64,000 nt of DNA from Chryseobacterium sp. MEBOG06 (GCF_021869765.1 NZ_CP084580.1:5146001-5210000); one strand, 5' to 3'; positions 52,440-62,625 are shown, counted from the first letter of the stretch. Notes: generated by a model not told the origin, from the letters alone. Translations and numbers: made by a program.

Positions 52440-53261
52440 CTATCTTTTTTCGATAATATATATCAAACTTGAAAATTCGTTCGAAAAAAGGGCTTTTACA
52501 TTAGAAATCGTTCCGTAAATTGTTGCTTTTGCCCAAAATAGGGGTGATTTTTTGTATTTTTCGCTCAACATAGAGATATAATAAGAATCCAGTATCAAAG
52601 GTTTGATTTTTCTCATTTTCCAATCTGTCTTTTTTGAAATTAAATTTTCCATTCCGTTTTTAGAGAAATGATAGACGTGTCTTGGTACATCATAGGCGGC
52701 CCAGTATTCTTTATAATGTTTGGCATCATAGGAAGTAGGGTTAGGAACTGCAATTACAAGAAGTCCTTTTTCTTTTAATTTCCCGTGGAAAATATTGAGC
52801 ATCTCATCCTGATTTTCTATATGCTCAAAAACGTGCCACAATGTAATTGCGTCTAAACTGTTGTCTGCAATTTTATTGATATCATCCAGTATGATGGCTC
52901 TTGTTATTTTTCCCTGAGCTGCTTTTCTAGCATCAGCATCGGGTTCGAAACCGAATGTTTCAAAATCATTTTCTATAAACTTTACAAATTCTCCGGCACC
53001 GCATCCGTAGTCTAGTACTTTGGATCCTTTTTTAATCCTGTCTATAAGAATATTTTTTTTGTACTGCAGGTTAAAAGACTGAAGAAATTTATAAAGCTTT
53101 TCTTTCAGACTTCCGGAATCCTGATGATGAGAAATATAATCTTCGCTTTCGTAGTATTTGGAAATATTGAATGGGATAGGGGAGGTTTTGAATACTCCTT
53201 TTGTCTCGGTTTCTTTAATTTCAAATATTTCCTGTGAAAGAAAATGATCTTTTATTTTCAT
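52440..53261 (-). CDS. Class I SAM-dependent methyltransferase
   Basis: The 273-residue protein has the SAM motif VLDYGCGAGEFVKF near residue 86, then FEPDADARKAA and LWHVFEHIENQDEML, the type-11 methyltransferase layout. The C-terminal part (FSKNGMENLISKKTDWKMRK) is like those acting on polysaccharide or quinone precursors. The substrate is unknown. It is next to mnmG, separated by a parS site. Confidence 0.88.
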   Translation of the reverse strand: MKIKDHFLSQEIFEIKETETKGVFKTSPIPFNISKYYESEDYISHHQDSGSLKEKLYKFLQSFNLQYKKNILIDRIKKGSKVLDYGCGAGEFVKFIENDFETFGFEPDADARKAAQGKITRAIILDDINKIADNSLDAITLWHVFEHIENQDEMLNIFHGKLKEKGLLVIAVPNPTSYDAKHYKEYWAAYDVPRHVYHFSKNGMENLISKKTDWKMRKIKPLILDSYYISMLSEKYKKSPLFWAKATIYGTISNVKALFSNEFSSLIYIIEKR

Positions 53262-53355
53262 TGAAGTGGTTGTCTTTTATATTCAAAAAAATTAAGATAT
53301 TCAGAGTTTTGTTATACACTCTTAAATACCTTAATTTTCGCTTTATTATTTTTAA

Positions 53356-53371
53356 TGTTTCACGTGAAACA
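53356..53371. promoter_or_regulatory. parS site (ParB binding), copy 1
   Basis: TGTTTCACGTGAAACA is a perfect 16-bp match to the bacterial parS consensus. It lies 9 nt past the mnmG stop. ParB loads here and spreads; parS sites cluster close to chromosome origins. Confidence 0.93.
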
Positions 53372-53379
53372 TATCTTTT

Positions 53380-55242
53380 TTAACGCCCTAAATAGACTAG
53401 TAAAACGTTTATATCGGCTGGAGAAACCCCGCTTATCCTTCCTGCTTGTGCTATTGTCTTCGGACGTACATTAGACATCTTCTGTTTTGCTTCTGCGGAA
53501 AGGCTTGAAAGGTTGGTATAATCAAAGTCTTCAGGGATTTTAATGTTTTCTAAACGGTTAAGTTTGGCTACATTCTCTTTTTCCTTTTCAATATACCCTT
53601 TGTATTTGATATTGATTTCTGCCTGCTCTCTTACCTCATTATTATATTGAGAAGAAACTTCTTTAATAAAATCAATCTCATCCAGCTTCTCTAATGTAAT
53701 ATTAGGTCTTGTAAGGATCTGAGCAGCTCTATATGCCTGATCTACTGGTCTGCTTTCTGCTGATTCTAAAATAGGATTAATAATACCTGGTTTTAAAGAA
53801 GTTTCTCGAAGGAACTCTTCAAGTGACTGACTTTCAGATATTTTAGCTTCTACCTTTCTTAATCTTTCTTCTTTTGCCAATCCTAAATGATATGCTTTTT
53901 CAGTTAATCGGATATCTGCATTATCTTGTCTTAAAAGAAGTCTGTATTCTGCACGGGAGGTAAACATTCTGTATGGCTCTTCTGTTCCTTTAGTAATAAG
54001 GTCGTCAATTAATACTCCAATGTATGCTTCATCTCTGTTTAGAATGAATTCATCTTTTTCATGAACTTTGTTATGAGCATTAATACCTGCAATTAGTCCT
54101 TGCCCTGCAGCTTCTTCATATCCTGTGGTTCCGTTAATCTGTCCTGCAAAATATAAATTGTCAATCAATTTTGTTTCCAGGGTATGTTTCAACTGGGTAG
54201 GAGGGAAGTAGTCGTATTCTATAGCATAGCCTGGACGGAATACTTTTACATTTTCAAATCCCGGAATATGTTTCATAGCTTTGATCTGTACATCTTCCGG
54301 TAAAGAAGAGCTGAATCCGTTTACATAGATCTCTACAGTTTTCCATCCTTCCGGTTCTACGAAAAGCTGATGTCTGTTTCTTTCTGCAAAACGGTTTATT
54401 TTATCTTCAATACTTGGGCAGTATCTTGGACCTAAACTTTGAATGGTACCATTGAACATTGGACTCCTGTCAAAACCTTCTCTTAAAATATCATGTACTG
54501 TTTCGTTAGTATACACAATATGACAACTTAATTGTTTTGTTAATTTCGGAGTATCCAGATAACTGAATTTTTGTGGATTTTCATCTCCTTTCTGTTCTTC
54601 CATTTTGGAATAGTCCAAACTTCTTCCGTCAACTCTTGGTGGAGTACCGGTTTTCATTCTTCCGGCTTCGAAACCTAAGCTCACCAATTGTTCGGTAATT
54701 CCAAACGCTCTTGGTTCGCCCATTCTTCCTCCGCCTAATTGTTTATCGCCAACGTGAATTAATCCGTTAAGAAATGTTCCGTTGGTAAGGACTACAGATT
54801 TTGCTTTGATCTCAATTCCTAAAGAGGTAACAACTCCGGTTACTTTATTATTCTTTACGATCAGTTGTTTTACCATATCCTGAAAGAAATCAAGATTGGG
54901 AGTATTCTCTAATGCAAGTCGCCATTCTTCGGCAAAAAGCATTCTGTCATTTTGGGTTCTTGGGGACCACATGGCGGGACCTTTTGAAAGATTCAGCATC
55001 TTGAATTGGATGGCAGATTTGTCTGCTATAATTCCGGAATATCCACCCATTGCATCAATCTCTCTTACGATCTGTCCTTTTGCGATTCCACCCATTGCGG
55101 GGTTGCAACTCATCTGTCCGATGGTCTGCATATTCATTGTAACAAGTAGTGTTTTTGAACCGAGGTTGGCTGCTGCTGCTGCTGCTTCACAACCGGCGTG
55201 TCCGGCACCTACTACTATCACATCATATATTTCTGAAATCAT
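53380..55242 (-). CDS. mnmG: tRNA uridine-34 carboxymethylaminomethyl enzyme MnmG
   Basis: The 620-residue FAD protein starts YDVIVVGAGHAGCEAAAAA, with the FAD P-loop at residues 8-20, GCTG-like MSCNPAMGGIAKGQIVREID near 45-65, and the C-terminal YKGYIEKEKENVAKLNRLE. With MnmE it modifies the wobble uridine of several tRNAs. In many bacteria mnmG (gidA) lies near oriC; here it is bracketed by two parS sites 1.9 kb apart. Confidence 0.97.
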   Translation of the reverse strand: MISEIYDVIVVGAGHAGCEAAAAAANLGSKTLLVTMNMQTIGQMSCNPAMGGIAKGQIVREIDAMGGYSGIIADKSAIQFKMLNLSKGPAMWSPRTQNDRMLFAEEWRLALENTPNLDFFQDMVKQLIVKNNKVTGVVTSLGIEIKAKSVVLTNGTFLNGLIHVGDKQLGGGRMGEPRAFGITEQLVSLGFEAGRMKTGTPPRVDGRSLDYSKMEEQKGDENPQKFSYLDTPKLTKQLSCHIVYTNETVHDILREGFDRSPMFNGTIQSLGPRYCPSIEDKINRFAERNRHQLFVEPEGWKTVEIYVNGFSSSLPEDVQIKAMKHIPGFENVKVFRPGYAIEYDYFPPTQLKHTLETKLIDNLYFAGQINGTTGYEEAAGQGLIAGINAHNKVHEKDEFILNRDEAYIGVLIDDLITKGTEEPYRMFTSRAEYRLLLRQDNADIRLTEKAYHLGLAKEERLRKVEAKISESQSLEEFLRETSLKPGIINPILESAESRPVDQAYRAAQILTRPNITLEKLDEIDFIKEVSSQYNNEVREQAEINIKYKGYIEKEKENVAKLNRLENIKIPEDFDYTNLSSLSAEAKQKMSNVRPKTIAQAGRISGVSPADINVLLVYLGR

Positions 55243-55288
55243 TTTTATCTCGCTTGTTTTAAGCTTTAAACCTTATCTTTATAATCAA

Positions 55289-55304
55289 TGTTTCACGTGA
55301 AACA
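55289..55304. promoter_or_regulatory. parS site (ParB binding), copy 2
   Basis: A second perfect TGTTTCACGTGAAACA, 46 nt upstream of mnmG in the gap to ybeY. Confidence 0.93.
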
Positions 55305-55389
55305 TTTTTGGAGAATGTACTCTAGGTAGACTTATATTGTTGCTATGATTGAGTACTTTACATACCGGACTTTAAGTGATTGTTCAATT

Positions 55390-55809
55390 TCAAAACTTCA
55401 AATCCCTATACTTCGCTAAGTACAAATCTTCCATTCTCCGCATCTCTTTTTCTTCCTCTTCCGTCTTGTCTTTATAGCCTGCAAGGTGTAAAATACCATG
55501 GGCTAAAACCCTCCTTAATTCTTCTTCGTAATCTCGGGAAAGGGTAGAGGCGTTATCAGAAATGCGCTGCAAAGATACGAAAATCTCAGCGCTTATTGTC
55601 TTACCTTTTACATAATCAAAAGTGATGATATCGGTATAATAATCATGCTGTAAATAATCCTGATTGATCTTAAGCAGATATTCGTCATCGCAGAAAATGT
55701 AATTGATTTCTCCTAGTTTTTTTCCTTCTGAAAGAATAAGATCTTCCAGCCATTTTTTGTAATCTGTATTTACCGATTCTGGTAAATTTTCGTAAAAGAA
55801 CTGTATCAT
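55390..55809 (-). CDS. ybeY: Endoribonuclease YbeY
   Basis: The 139-residue metalloprotein has the zinc motif AHGILHLAGYKDKTEEEE near residues 108-125 (HxxxHxxGyxH-like, with the third His position replaced by Lys-Asp). YbeY matures 16S rRNA 3' ends and takes part in ribosome quality control. The third zinc ligand is not the usual His in this reading, so one ligand may differ. It lies 5 nt behind the patatin gene. Confidence 0.92.
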   Translation of the reverse strand: MIQFFYENLPESVNTDYKKWLEDLILSEGKKLGEINYIFCDDEYLLKINQDYLQHDYYTDIITFDYVKGKTISAEIFVSLQRISDNASTLSRDYEEELRRVLAHGILHLAGYKDKTEEEEKEMRRMEDLYLAKYRDLKF

Positions 55810-55814
55810 TTTTT

Positions 55815-57971
55815 TTAAAACCAGTGCCCTAAAATAACACTGAATATACCTTTTTGATTGTTTTTAAGGGAGTGGCTGAAGTTAACTTTTATCTGCCCAA
55901 AAGGAGATTTGTAACCAGCCGTTATTCCCAGTGAACTATAATTTACTTTAACTGCATCTTCAAACTTAATGTCATTAGATAAGTTTGCAAAGCTAAAATT
56001 TCCACTAATAAAATAGTTTTTGTTAAACTTAAACTGAATATCGTTGGATGCTAATATGACATTATTAGTGTACAGCTGGGCGAAATAAAAGCCTCCGAAA
56101 GTTTTAAAATTAAGAATATTCTGTTCAAATATTCCTCCTAGTCTGTATTGATAATAGTCTGGAAGATTCTCCCCAATTGTTATTCCTCCATATAGATTAA
56201 GACGGTAAGTGAATTGTTTGCCCAGCGGAACATTGATTCTCAGATCCGCTTTTACCTGAATTATTCTTTTGTCTATTTCAGATTTCAAAAGGTCAATCAC
56301 CTTTCCTTCTGCTGAGAAATAGACCCCTTTAGTAGGGAATTCTTTATCATCCTGAGTGTCGGTTTTCAAAAACACATACGGATTTAAAAAGCGTCCATAT
56401 CGCCTGTTTTCGCCGTTATTCCCCAATCTGAAGTAGTCATGGCTTATCCCGCCTCCAATTGCGAACTTATCCTTCCATGTGGATTGTATATAGGCTTCAT
56501 TTCTTACCCATTCCCATTTATCAACTGCATAATTATCTCCATTTTTAATATCAAAAGTCATTCCGGATGAATAAATACCAAATCCAGGAATATACCCGTT
56601 ATCAATAAAATAGTTGAGATAATATCTAAGTCTGTCTCCTACAACAAAGTCAAAGGAGAGATTTGAATTCTTGAATAAGAGTCTCTTTGCAGAATAATTC
56701 AGAAGAAGCCCTGTTTTGAAGACTTCATCATAGTGCAATCCGAATTTTAGAAAATGTCTTGTATCATCTTCAGTTACGTAAAGCTTTAAGTAATTGGCAT
56801 CATTTTCCTGAACAATATCGTAATTGATAAAGCGGTAATTATTGGTGGCAACAAGTTTATCAATCATTTTATTGATGCTGCCATAGGTTTGCAAAGAGGG
56901 AAGACGTAGTCCCATTTTACCTAAAGTATAGTTTTTACCGAAGATTTTGCTTCCCTCAATAGAAATACTGTCAATCTTATATACATTGGAATATATCGGA
57001 TTTACACGCTGTCTGAGACGGTCAAACGGACGTTTTGGCAGCTGATCCAGTATCTGAGTATATTTTAAACCCTCCACATAGCCGCTGTCAAGGATCTTTT
57101 TCTTGTCATCATAGCTGGTTGCAGACATCCCTTTCAGGTTCGGTTTAATGTTTATATCAGTATATTGATACTGTTTTCGGGTATCTTTTTTTATGCCAAA
57201 ATCGATCACCTGATTCAGAATTGATATAATGTTATTTAAATCTTCTCTTTTAGACAGATCCTGATTTAGGTCAACTCCAATAACAATATCAATTCCTCTG
57301 TCCTTTAATGGTTTTGAAGGGTAGTTTACCGTCATTGCGCCATCTATATAAATACTGTCACCAATTTTAACAGGATCCATTAAAGACGGAAATGCCGAGC
57401 TGGCCATGATGGACTGTACGAGATCGCCTTTCTCAAATATCTGCATATTTCCGCTTTCAAGGTTGGTGGCAACACATAAAAAAGGGATAGGCATTTTTGA
57501 GAAATCTTCAATATTAGAAACATTTTTAAACAGTTCTTTAAGAAGATAAACATTTCTCTGACCAGTACTGATGGAAGAGGGAAGTGTGATTTTTCCGTTT
57601 TTCAGCGGAATTGATAAAAGATATTTATCTACAGATTTATTGAAAAAGCTGGCTTCCTGTCTGGATTTTGGATCCATAATTAGAGAATAGAAATCTGTAT
57701 CCATTACAATTTTTTCTATTTCTTTTCCCGAATAGCCGGAAGCATATAGTCCACCTACGATGGCACCCATGCTGGTCCCTGCAATATAATCCACTTTTAC
57801 TCCTAATGAATCTAATACTTTGAGTACTCCGACATGTGAAAAACCTTTAGCTCCACCCCCGGCAAGCGAGAGTCCTATTTTAGGATTTTTCGGAATTACT
57901 AAGTCTTTTTTTACCTGAGAATGGATCAATAGTAATTGGAATACGAAAAGAACAATCAGGAGTTTTCTCAT
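55815..57971 (-). CDS. Patatin-like phospholipase with C-terminal BamA-type barrel
   Basis: The 718-residue protein has a signal peptide (LLIVLFVFQLLLIHSQ), then a patatin domain with the oxyanion GGGAKG near 38-43, the nucleophile serine in GTSMG near 65-69 and Asp in DGA near 211. A POTRA-like segment and a 16-strand BamA/Omp85 barrel follow, ending HWF with a terminal Phe. It is PlpD-like (type Vd secretion), but in Bacteroidota usually stays in the outer membrane as a lipase. It lies 2 nt behind the murF-alr gene. Confidence 0.9.
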   Translation of the reverse strand: MRKLLIVLFVFQLLLIHSQVKKDLVIPKNPKIGLSLAGGGAKGFSHVGVLKVLDSLGVKVDYIAGTSMGAIVGGLYASGYSGKEIEKIVMDTDFYSLIMDPKSRQEASFFNKSVDKYLLSIPLKNGKITLPSSISTGQRNVYLLKELFKNVSNIEDFSKMPIPFLCVATNLESGNMQIFEKGDLVQSIMASSAFPSLMDPVKIGDSIYIDGAMTVNYPSKPLKDRGIDIVIGVDLNQDLSKREDLNNIISILNQVIDFGIKKDTRKQYQYTDINIKPNLKGMSATSYDDKKKILDSGYVEGLKYTQILDQLPKRPFDRLRQRVNPIYSNVYKIDSISIEGSKIFGKNYTLGKMGLRLPSLQTYGSINKMIDKLVATNNYRFINYDIVQENDANYLKLYVTEDDTRHFLKFGLHYDEVFKTGLLLNYSAKRLLFKNSNLSFDFVVGDRLRYYLNYFIDNGYIPGFGIYSSGMTFDIKNGDNYAVDKWEWVRNEAYIQSTWKDKFAIGGGISHDYFRLGNNGENRRYGRFLNPYVFLKTDTQDDKEFPTKGVYFSAEGKVIDLLKSEIDKRIIQVKADLRINVPLGKQFTYRLNLYGGITIGENLPDYYQYRLGGIFEQNILNFKTFGGFYFAQLYTNNVILASNDIQFKFNKNYFISGNFSFANLSNDIKFEDAVKVNYSSLGITAGYKSPFGQIKVNFSHSLKNNQKGIFSVILGHWF

Positions 57972-57973
57972 AG

Positions 57974-60421
57974 TTAATCTTTTATATAAATCCGTTTCAC
58001 CCGAGGTGAAATGGACGTTAATACTTCATAGGTTATAGTTTTGCAGTAGCCTGCGAATTCTTTCAAACTTGGTTTGGCATTAAAAACAGTCACTGTATCG
58101 CCTTCTTTTACATTAGGAATATGATCTACATTGATCATCATCATATCCATACAAATATTTCCAACGATAGCCGCCAATGCTTTATGTACGCCTACGTTTC
58201 CGATCTGATTTCCGATCAGCCTTGGAATTCCGTCAGCATAACCCACTGGAATTGTTGCTATTTTTGTAGGATGATCTGCTTTATATTTTCTGCTGTATCC
58301 TACAGATTCTCCGTTTTCAACTGTTGATATCTGTGAAATTACGGTTTTAAAGCTTACAACAGAGCGCAATTGTTTTTGTATTTCACTGCTTGGTGATTCT
58401 CCAAGCATCCCTATACCAATTCTTACCATATCATGCTGATCTTCGGTATAGCTTGTTATTCCTGAAGAATTTAAAATATGGCGGATAGGAGTGTAGCCAA
58501 GTTTTTCTGTAAGATAGCTTGAATTTATTTTAAAAGTCTTTAGCTGATTCAAAGTAAATTCTTTTTCTTCTGGAATATCAGAAGATGATAAATGGCTTAG
58601 CACACTTTGAACTTTAAGATTTTTAGTGCTTAAAGTTTCGATGAGTGCGTCCAGTTCAAAATCTTTAAACCCAAGACGATGCATCCCGGTTTCCAGTTTA
58701 ATATGGATAGGGTACTTCTTATCACACCCTGATTTTTGAACAGCCTCGTAAAATAGTTCCAATATTCTGAAACTGTATATTTCAGGCTCCAGGTTATATT
58801 CTATGATCGTTTGATAGCTGTGTTGTTCAGGATTCATCACTACAATAGGAGTAGTGATTCCTTTTTTGCGAAGCTCTGCTCCTTCATCTGCGAAGGCTAC
58901 CCCAAGATAATCGATATGATGGTGCTGTAAAAATTCTGAAATCTCATAACTTCCCAAACCGTAAGCATTGGCTTTTACCATAGCCATCATTTTTGTGCCC
59001 GGCTTTAGTAGAGATTTGTGGTAATTGATATTATGAAGAATAGCATTCAGATTAATTTCAAGGACAGTATCATGTTTTCTCAGTTCAAGAATATCTTTAA
59101 GCTTTTCTATCTCAAATTTCCTTGCTCCTTTCAGTAAAATGATCTGATTTTCGATTTCATTAAGATGTTTGCTTTCAATAAGCTCTTTAGTGTCTACGAA
59201 AGTATAGGTTTTAGATTTAAATAAATCACTAAATTTTGAAATTTCATTCCCAATTAAGAATACAGAATCGAAATGCTGTTCATTCACGAGCTCAGAAACT
59301 TCTTCATATAATTCTTTTGAGTTGGCATTTACTCCTACGATATCAGTCAGAACTAACGATTTTTTGGATTTGTTGTATTCATTCAGAAACTGAAGAGCAG
59401 TTTTCAGAGAATCAAGATCCAGGTTGAAAGAATCGTTGATAATAATATTGCCTTTAATTCCTTCAATGGATTCAAGCCTCATTTCAACGGCTTTTAAAAG
59501 GTTGATTTTTTCAACGATCTTTTTATTTTCGATATGTAACTCCTTAAGGACTGTGATAAGCGCCATAGCATTGGTTAAAGTCGCTTCGTCTCTTTGATGG
59601 GCAGGAAAACTGATTTCTTCACCAAAATATTCAACGATGATGTTTTCATCTTTAGAAATATTGTTTTTAATGAAGACGTGGTTTTCTTTTTTAAACCCGT
59701 AAGAAATTAACTTTTTATCTGAATAGGATTTTTTTATTTTTTCATCCACCAAAGAATTGTCACCATTGTAGATAATCACTTCGGAATCTTTAAAAAGCTT
59801 AATCTTTTCATCAATCAATTCCTCATCAGAAGAAAAGTTGGCAGCATGAGCAGTTCCGATATGAGTAAGAAGCCCGATCTGTGGATGGAAAATATTTTCC
59901 AGTTTTTCCATTTCGTTCGGTTTCGAGATACCCACCTCAAAAATTCCAAGCTCATGTGTGCTGTTGATTTGAAGAAGGGAAAGAGGAAGGCCAATCTGAG
60001 AATTGAAACTTTTGGGACTTTTTACAGTAGAAAATTCATTCCATAGACATTGATAAAGCCATTCTTTTAAAATCGTTTTACCGTTGCTTCCCGTGATTCC
60101 GATAGACTGTAAATGAGAATTCTCGAAATGATACTTTGCTAATTTTTGAATAAAATCTACGGAATTTTCAACGATGATCCAGGTTACATTTTTATACTCC
60201 GGATAATGATGTTCAGAAATAATAACGGTAATACCACGGTTAATAGCAGATTCAATAAACTTTTCACCAGAGTTCTTAGGAGTATTAATAGCAATAAAAG
60301 CAGTATTCTTTGTAGAATAAATAATTCTGCTGTCGTAAGCTATATTTTTAATCATTAAATTTCTGTCTCCAATAACCTTTGCATTGGTGATCTCTGAAAT
60401 GCGTTGTACTGTATAATCCAT
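57974..60421 (-). CDS. Bifunctional MurF ligase / alanine racemase
   Basis: The 815-residue fusion (start MDYTVQRISEIT at 60421; the 13 codons before it are not conserved) has a Mur-ligase N-half with ITGSNGKTILKEWL near residue 110, where ATP binds. The second half is a fold-type III PLP racemase: MAMVKANAYGLG with the PLP lysine near 485, and the conserved catalytic Tyr in GYSRKYKA. It joins D-Ala-D-Ala to UDP-MurNAc-tripeptide and makes D-Ala. The fusion is typical of Bacteroidota. Confidence 0.95.
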   Translation of the reverse strand: MDYTVQRISEITNAKVIGDRNLMIKNIAYDSRIIYSTKNTAFIAINTPKNSGEKFIESAINRGITVIISEHHYPEYKNVTWIIVENSVDFIQKLAKYHFENSHLQSIGITGSNGKTILKEWLYQCLWNEFSTVKSPKSFNSQIGLPLSLLQINSTHELGIFEVGISKPNEMEKLENIFHPQIGLLTHIGTAHAANFSSDEELIDEKIKLFKDSEVIIYNGDNSLVDEKIKKSYSDKKLISYGFKKENHVFIKNNISKDENIIVEYFGEEISFPAHQRDEATLTNAMALITVLKELHIENKKIVEKINLLKAVEMRLESIEGIKGNIIINDSFNLDLDSLKTALQFLNEYNKSKKSLVLTDIVGVNANSKELYEEVSELVNEQHFDSVFLIGNEISKFSDLFKSKTYTFVDTKELIESKHLNEIENQIILLKGARKFEIEKLKDILELRKHDTVLEINLNAILHNINYHKSLLKPGTKMMAMVKANAYGLGSYEISEFLQHHHIDYLGVAFADEGAELRKKGITTPIVVMNPEQHSYQTIIEYNLEPEIYSFRILELFYEAVQKSGCDKKYPIHIKLETGMHRLGFKDFELDALIETLSTKNLKVQSVLSHLSSSDIPEEKEFTLNQLKTFKINSSYLTEKLGYTPIRHILNSSGITSYTEDQHDMVRIGIGMLGESPSSEIQKQLRSVVSFKTVISQISTVENGESVGYSRKYKADHPTKIATIPVGYADGIPRLIGNQIGNVGVHKALAAIVGNICMDMMMINVDHIPNVKEGDTVTVFNAKPSLKEFAGYCKTITYEVLTSISPRVKRIYIKD

Positions 60422-60497
60422 TGGTACCCGTTCTGCTTTATTTAATTTATAGGAACGCAAATCTGTTTAACTGCGAATTTGCTGATCCGTTTTATTA

Positions 60498-61085
60498 TTA
60501 TTTTCTTTTTAAAAGTACTTCGTCAATAAAAACCCTGCGGCTTACTGCCTCATAGCTTTCTGTTTCTCCCAGCTCAACCAGATTATCCCCCTGGGAAGTT
60601 CGCATAGAGTAGTTGGCAAGATTACCTGTTCTCTTACAAATAGCATGCACTTTTGTTACATATTCAGCCGTAGCCATCAGGTTGGGCATTGGCCCGAAGG
60701 GACGGCCCAAAAAATCCATATCCAATCCTGCAATCACTACTCTTACACCGCTGTTGGCAAGCTGGTTGGCCACATCCACAATACTTTCATCAAAAAACTG
60801 AGCTTCATCTATAGCTACTACATCACAATTGGAAGCCAACAGAAGAATTTCATTCGGATTTTCTACTGCTGTACTCCGTATTTTATTCTGATTATGAGAA
60901 ACTACATCCTCTTCAGAATACCGGATATCCAGCTTCGGTTTAAAAATTTCTACATTCTGTCCTGCCATTTCTGCTCTTCGCAATCTGCGGATTAACTCCT
61001 CGGTTTTACCCGAAAACATAGAGCCACAAATCACTTCCATCCAACCGCTTTGTTTGGAATGATTAATTGTATTTTCTAAAAACAT
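60498..61085 (-). CDS. tdk: Thymidine kinase
   Basis: The 195-residue type II kinase has the P-loop GSMFSGKTEELIRRL near residues 21-35, the DEAQFFDE motif near 92 and the lasso region with YVTKVHAICKRTGN. It phosphorylates thymidine for salvage. Only one of the usual zinc CxxC pairs is clear. Single gene divergent from 61147. Confidence 0.95.
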   Translation of the reverse strand: MFLENTINHSKQSGWMEVICGSMFSGKTEELIRRLRRAEMAGQNVEIFKPKLDIRYSEEDVVSHNQNKIRSTAVENPNEILLLASNCDVVAIDEAQFFDESIVDVANQLANSGVRVVIAGLDMDFLGRPFGPMPNLMATAEYVTKVHAICKRTGNLANYSMRTSQGDNLVELGETESYEAVSRRVFIDEVLLKRK

Positions 61086-61146
61086 TTGTTAAATTAGCCG
61101 TATATTTTTAACATCAAAAGTAAGCAATTTTAATAAGAATCTTATT

Positions 61147-62625
61147 ATGCAGAATATCCAAGATTTAAAGGAAAAAATTTTTTTTGAGTCCAAGAATATC
61201 ATTGATAATCTGGATAAAATAAATAACGTAGACGAATTACTTTCCAAGCAAGATCTTGTAGATGAGCTTGCTAACAGGATTTCTTTTTTGAAATTACTGG
61301 AAAAGAATATTGAATATTTCGTTACTGACCATGCAGGCCGGCATCAGGAAAATCAACATCTCTCTTTTGCGTCCGGAGAAGGAGAACACCACGATTCCGG
61401 AAATGAAGTCACAGAAGAGGAAGCGATTTTTAATAATGAATTGAACGAAATTGATGAAAATGAATTTTTTGCTGACAAACCCGAGGAAGAAGAAGCCGTT
61501 TTCAACAATCAGCTGAATGAGATTGTTGAGAATGAATTTCATGAAAACATGATAAGCTTAGTAGAAGAAAACTCCGGGGTAAAGCCAGTTGAGAACAGTA
61601 AAGAGCCCGTTTCTTTCCATGAAATTACAGAAGAAGAAGCTATTTTTAATAATCAGCTGAATGAAATTGATGAAAATGAAAATGTATTGGCTTCCGGAGC
61701 GGTACTGAGTTTTGTAGATGAAGAGAAAATTCTGTCAGATTCAAAACCTGATTTTGATGAAGATATCAACGAAGATATGTTTAGTGATACATTGACAGAA
61801 GAAGAAGAGGCATTCAACAGTCAATTAAGTGAAATAGGAAGTAATGAAGATGAAACAGCTGAACCGGAGGTAATAGAACCAATGGTGAATGAGGATAAAG
61901 AAAACAGAGCCAAAGAAATAATTCCAAGTATTTTTGATACAGAAATGCTGGATGACGAAATGCTGATTGAAGAAAATGAAGAACAATTCGTTTTAACTTC
62001 TTCGATTGAACAGGGCGAAATGACCACCGAAACTTCCAATGTAGATCATATTCTGAATGAGATCAAAAATGACCATTCTGAACAAAATCAAAAGGAAGAA
62101 AATATTCTTGCAGAAGTCTATGACAGACGAAAAATTGTTGAAATAGATAAACCTGTTCCTGAAGAAACAGAAAGACATCCTTCTGATGAAAGTTTTGAAA
62201 ACTTAGAAGAATATCATCAGGAGAAAAAAATAAAATTAGCCAATATCAAAGGAATGAAAGCGGTTCAGTCACTTTTTGACGATGATCCTCTGGAAAGAGA
62301 AATTCCTAAAGAAGCAACCCAGAGTCCGGCTGGGAAAGTAGATACAGAAAGTATTCTGAAATCTAATATTCCTACCCATTTTATGGAAGCCGACAAGCAA
62401 AAACCAGAGTTTAAGCTGGATCTGAATGATAGAATTGCCTTCTCAAAAATGCTGTTTGCAGGAAGTCAGATTGATCTTAACGATACAGTAGCCCAGCTGA
62501 ATCATTTTAAAACACTGGAAGAAGCGAAAGAATATCTTAGCGATCTTTATTACGATAGAAAATGGGATAATGTGGATGAATATGCGCAGAGACTTTGGAT
62601 ATTGGTGGAAAATAAATTCTTATAA
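61147..62625 (+). CDS. Acidic repeat-containing cytosolic protein of unknown function
   Basis: The 492-residue protein has no signal peptide. Residues 1-55 are a helical N-domain, and 430-492 (FSKMLFAGSQIDLNDTVAQL, then AKEYLSDLYYDRKWDNVDEY) form a helical C-domain. Between them lies a strongly acidic linker with four imperfect copies of TEEEAIFNNQLNEIDENE starting near residues 89, 113, 161 and 217. I recognise no family by name. It is 2 nt ahead of rsmI, so they are likely co-transcribed. Confidence 0.8.
   Translation: MQNIQDLKEKIFFESKNIIDNLDKINNVDELLSKQDLVDELANRISFLKLLEKNIEYFVTDHAGRHQENQHLSFASGEGEHHDSGNEVTEEEAIFNNELNEIDENEFFADKPEEEEAVFNNQLNEIVENEFHENMISLVEENSGVKPVENSKEPVSFHEITEEEAIFNNQLNEIDENENVLASGAVLSFVDEEKILSDSKPDFDEDINEDMFSDTLTEEEEAFNSQLSEIGSNEDETAEPEVIEPMVNEDKENRAKEIIPSIFDTEMLDDEMLIEENEEQFVLTSSIEQGEMTTETSNVDHILNEIKNDHSEQNQKEENILAEVYDRRKIVEIDKPVPEETERHPSDESFENLEEYHQEKKIKLANIKGMKAVQSLFDDDPLEREIPKEATQSPAGKVDTESILKSNIPTHFMEADKQKPEFKLDLNDRIAFSKMLFAGSQIDLNDTVAQLNHFKTLEEAKEYLSDLYYDRKWDNVDEYAQRLWILVENKFL

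Noticed and set aside
53356-53371. Simple promoter palindrome
   Set aside because: Exact 16-bp match to parS in two copies makes ParB binding the far better explanation.
57974-60421. Frame fusion artefact joining murF and alr
   Set aside because: The murF-alr fusion is normal in Bacteroidota and both active sites are intact.
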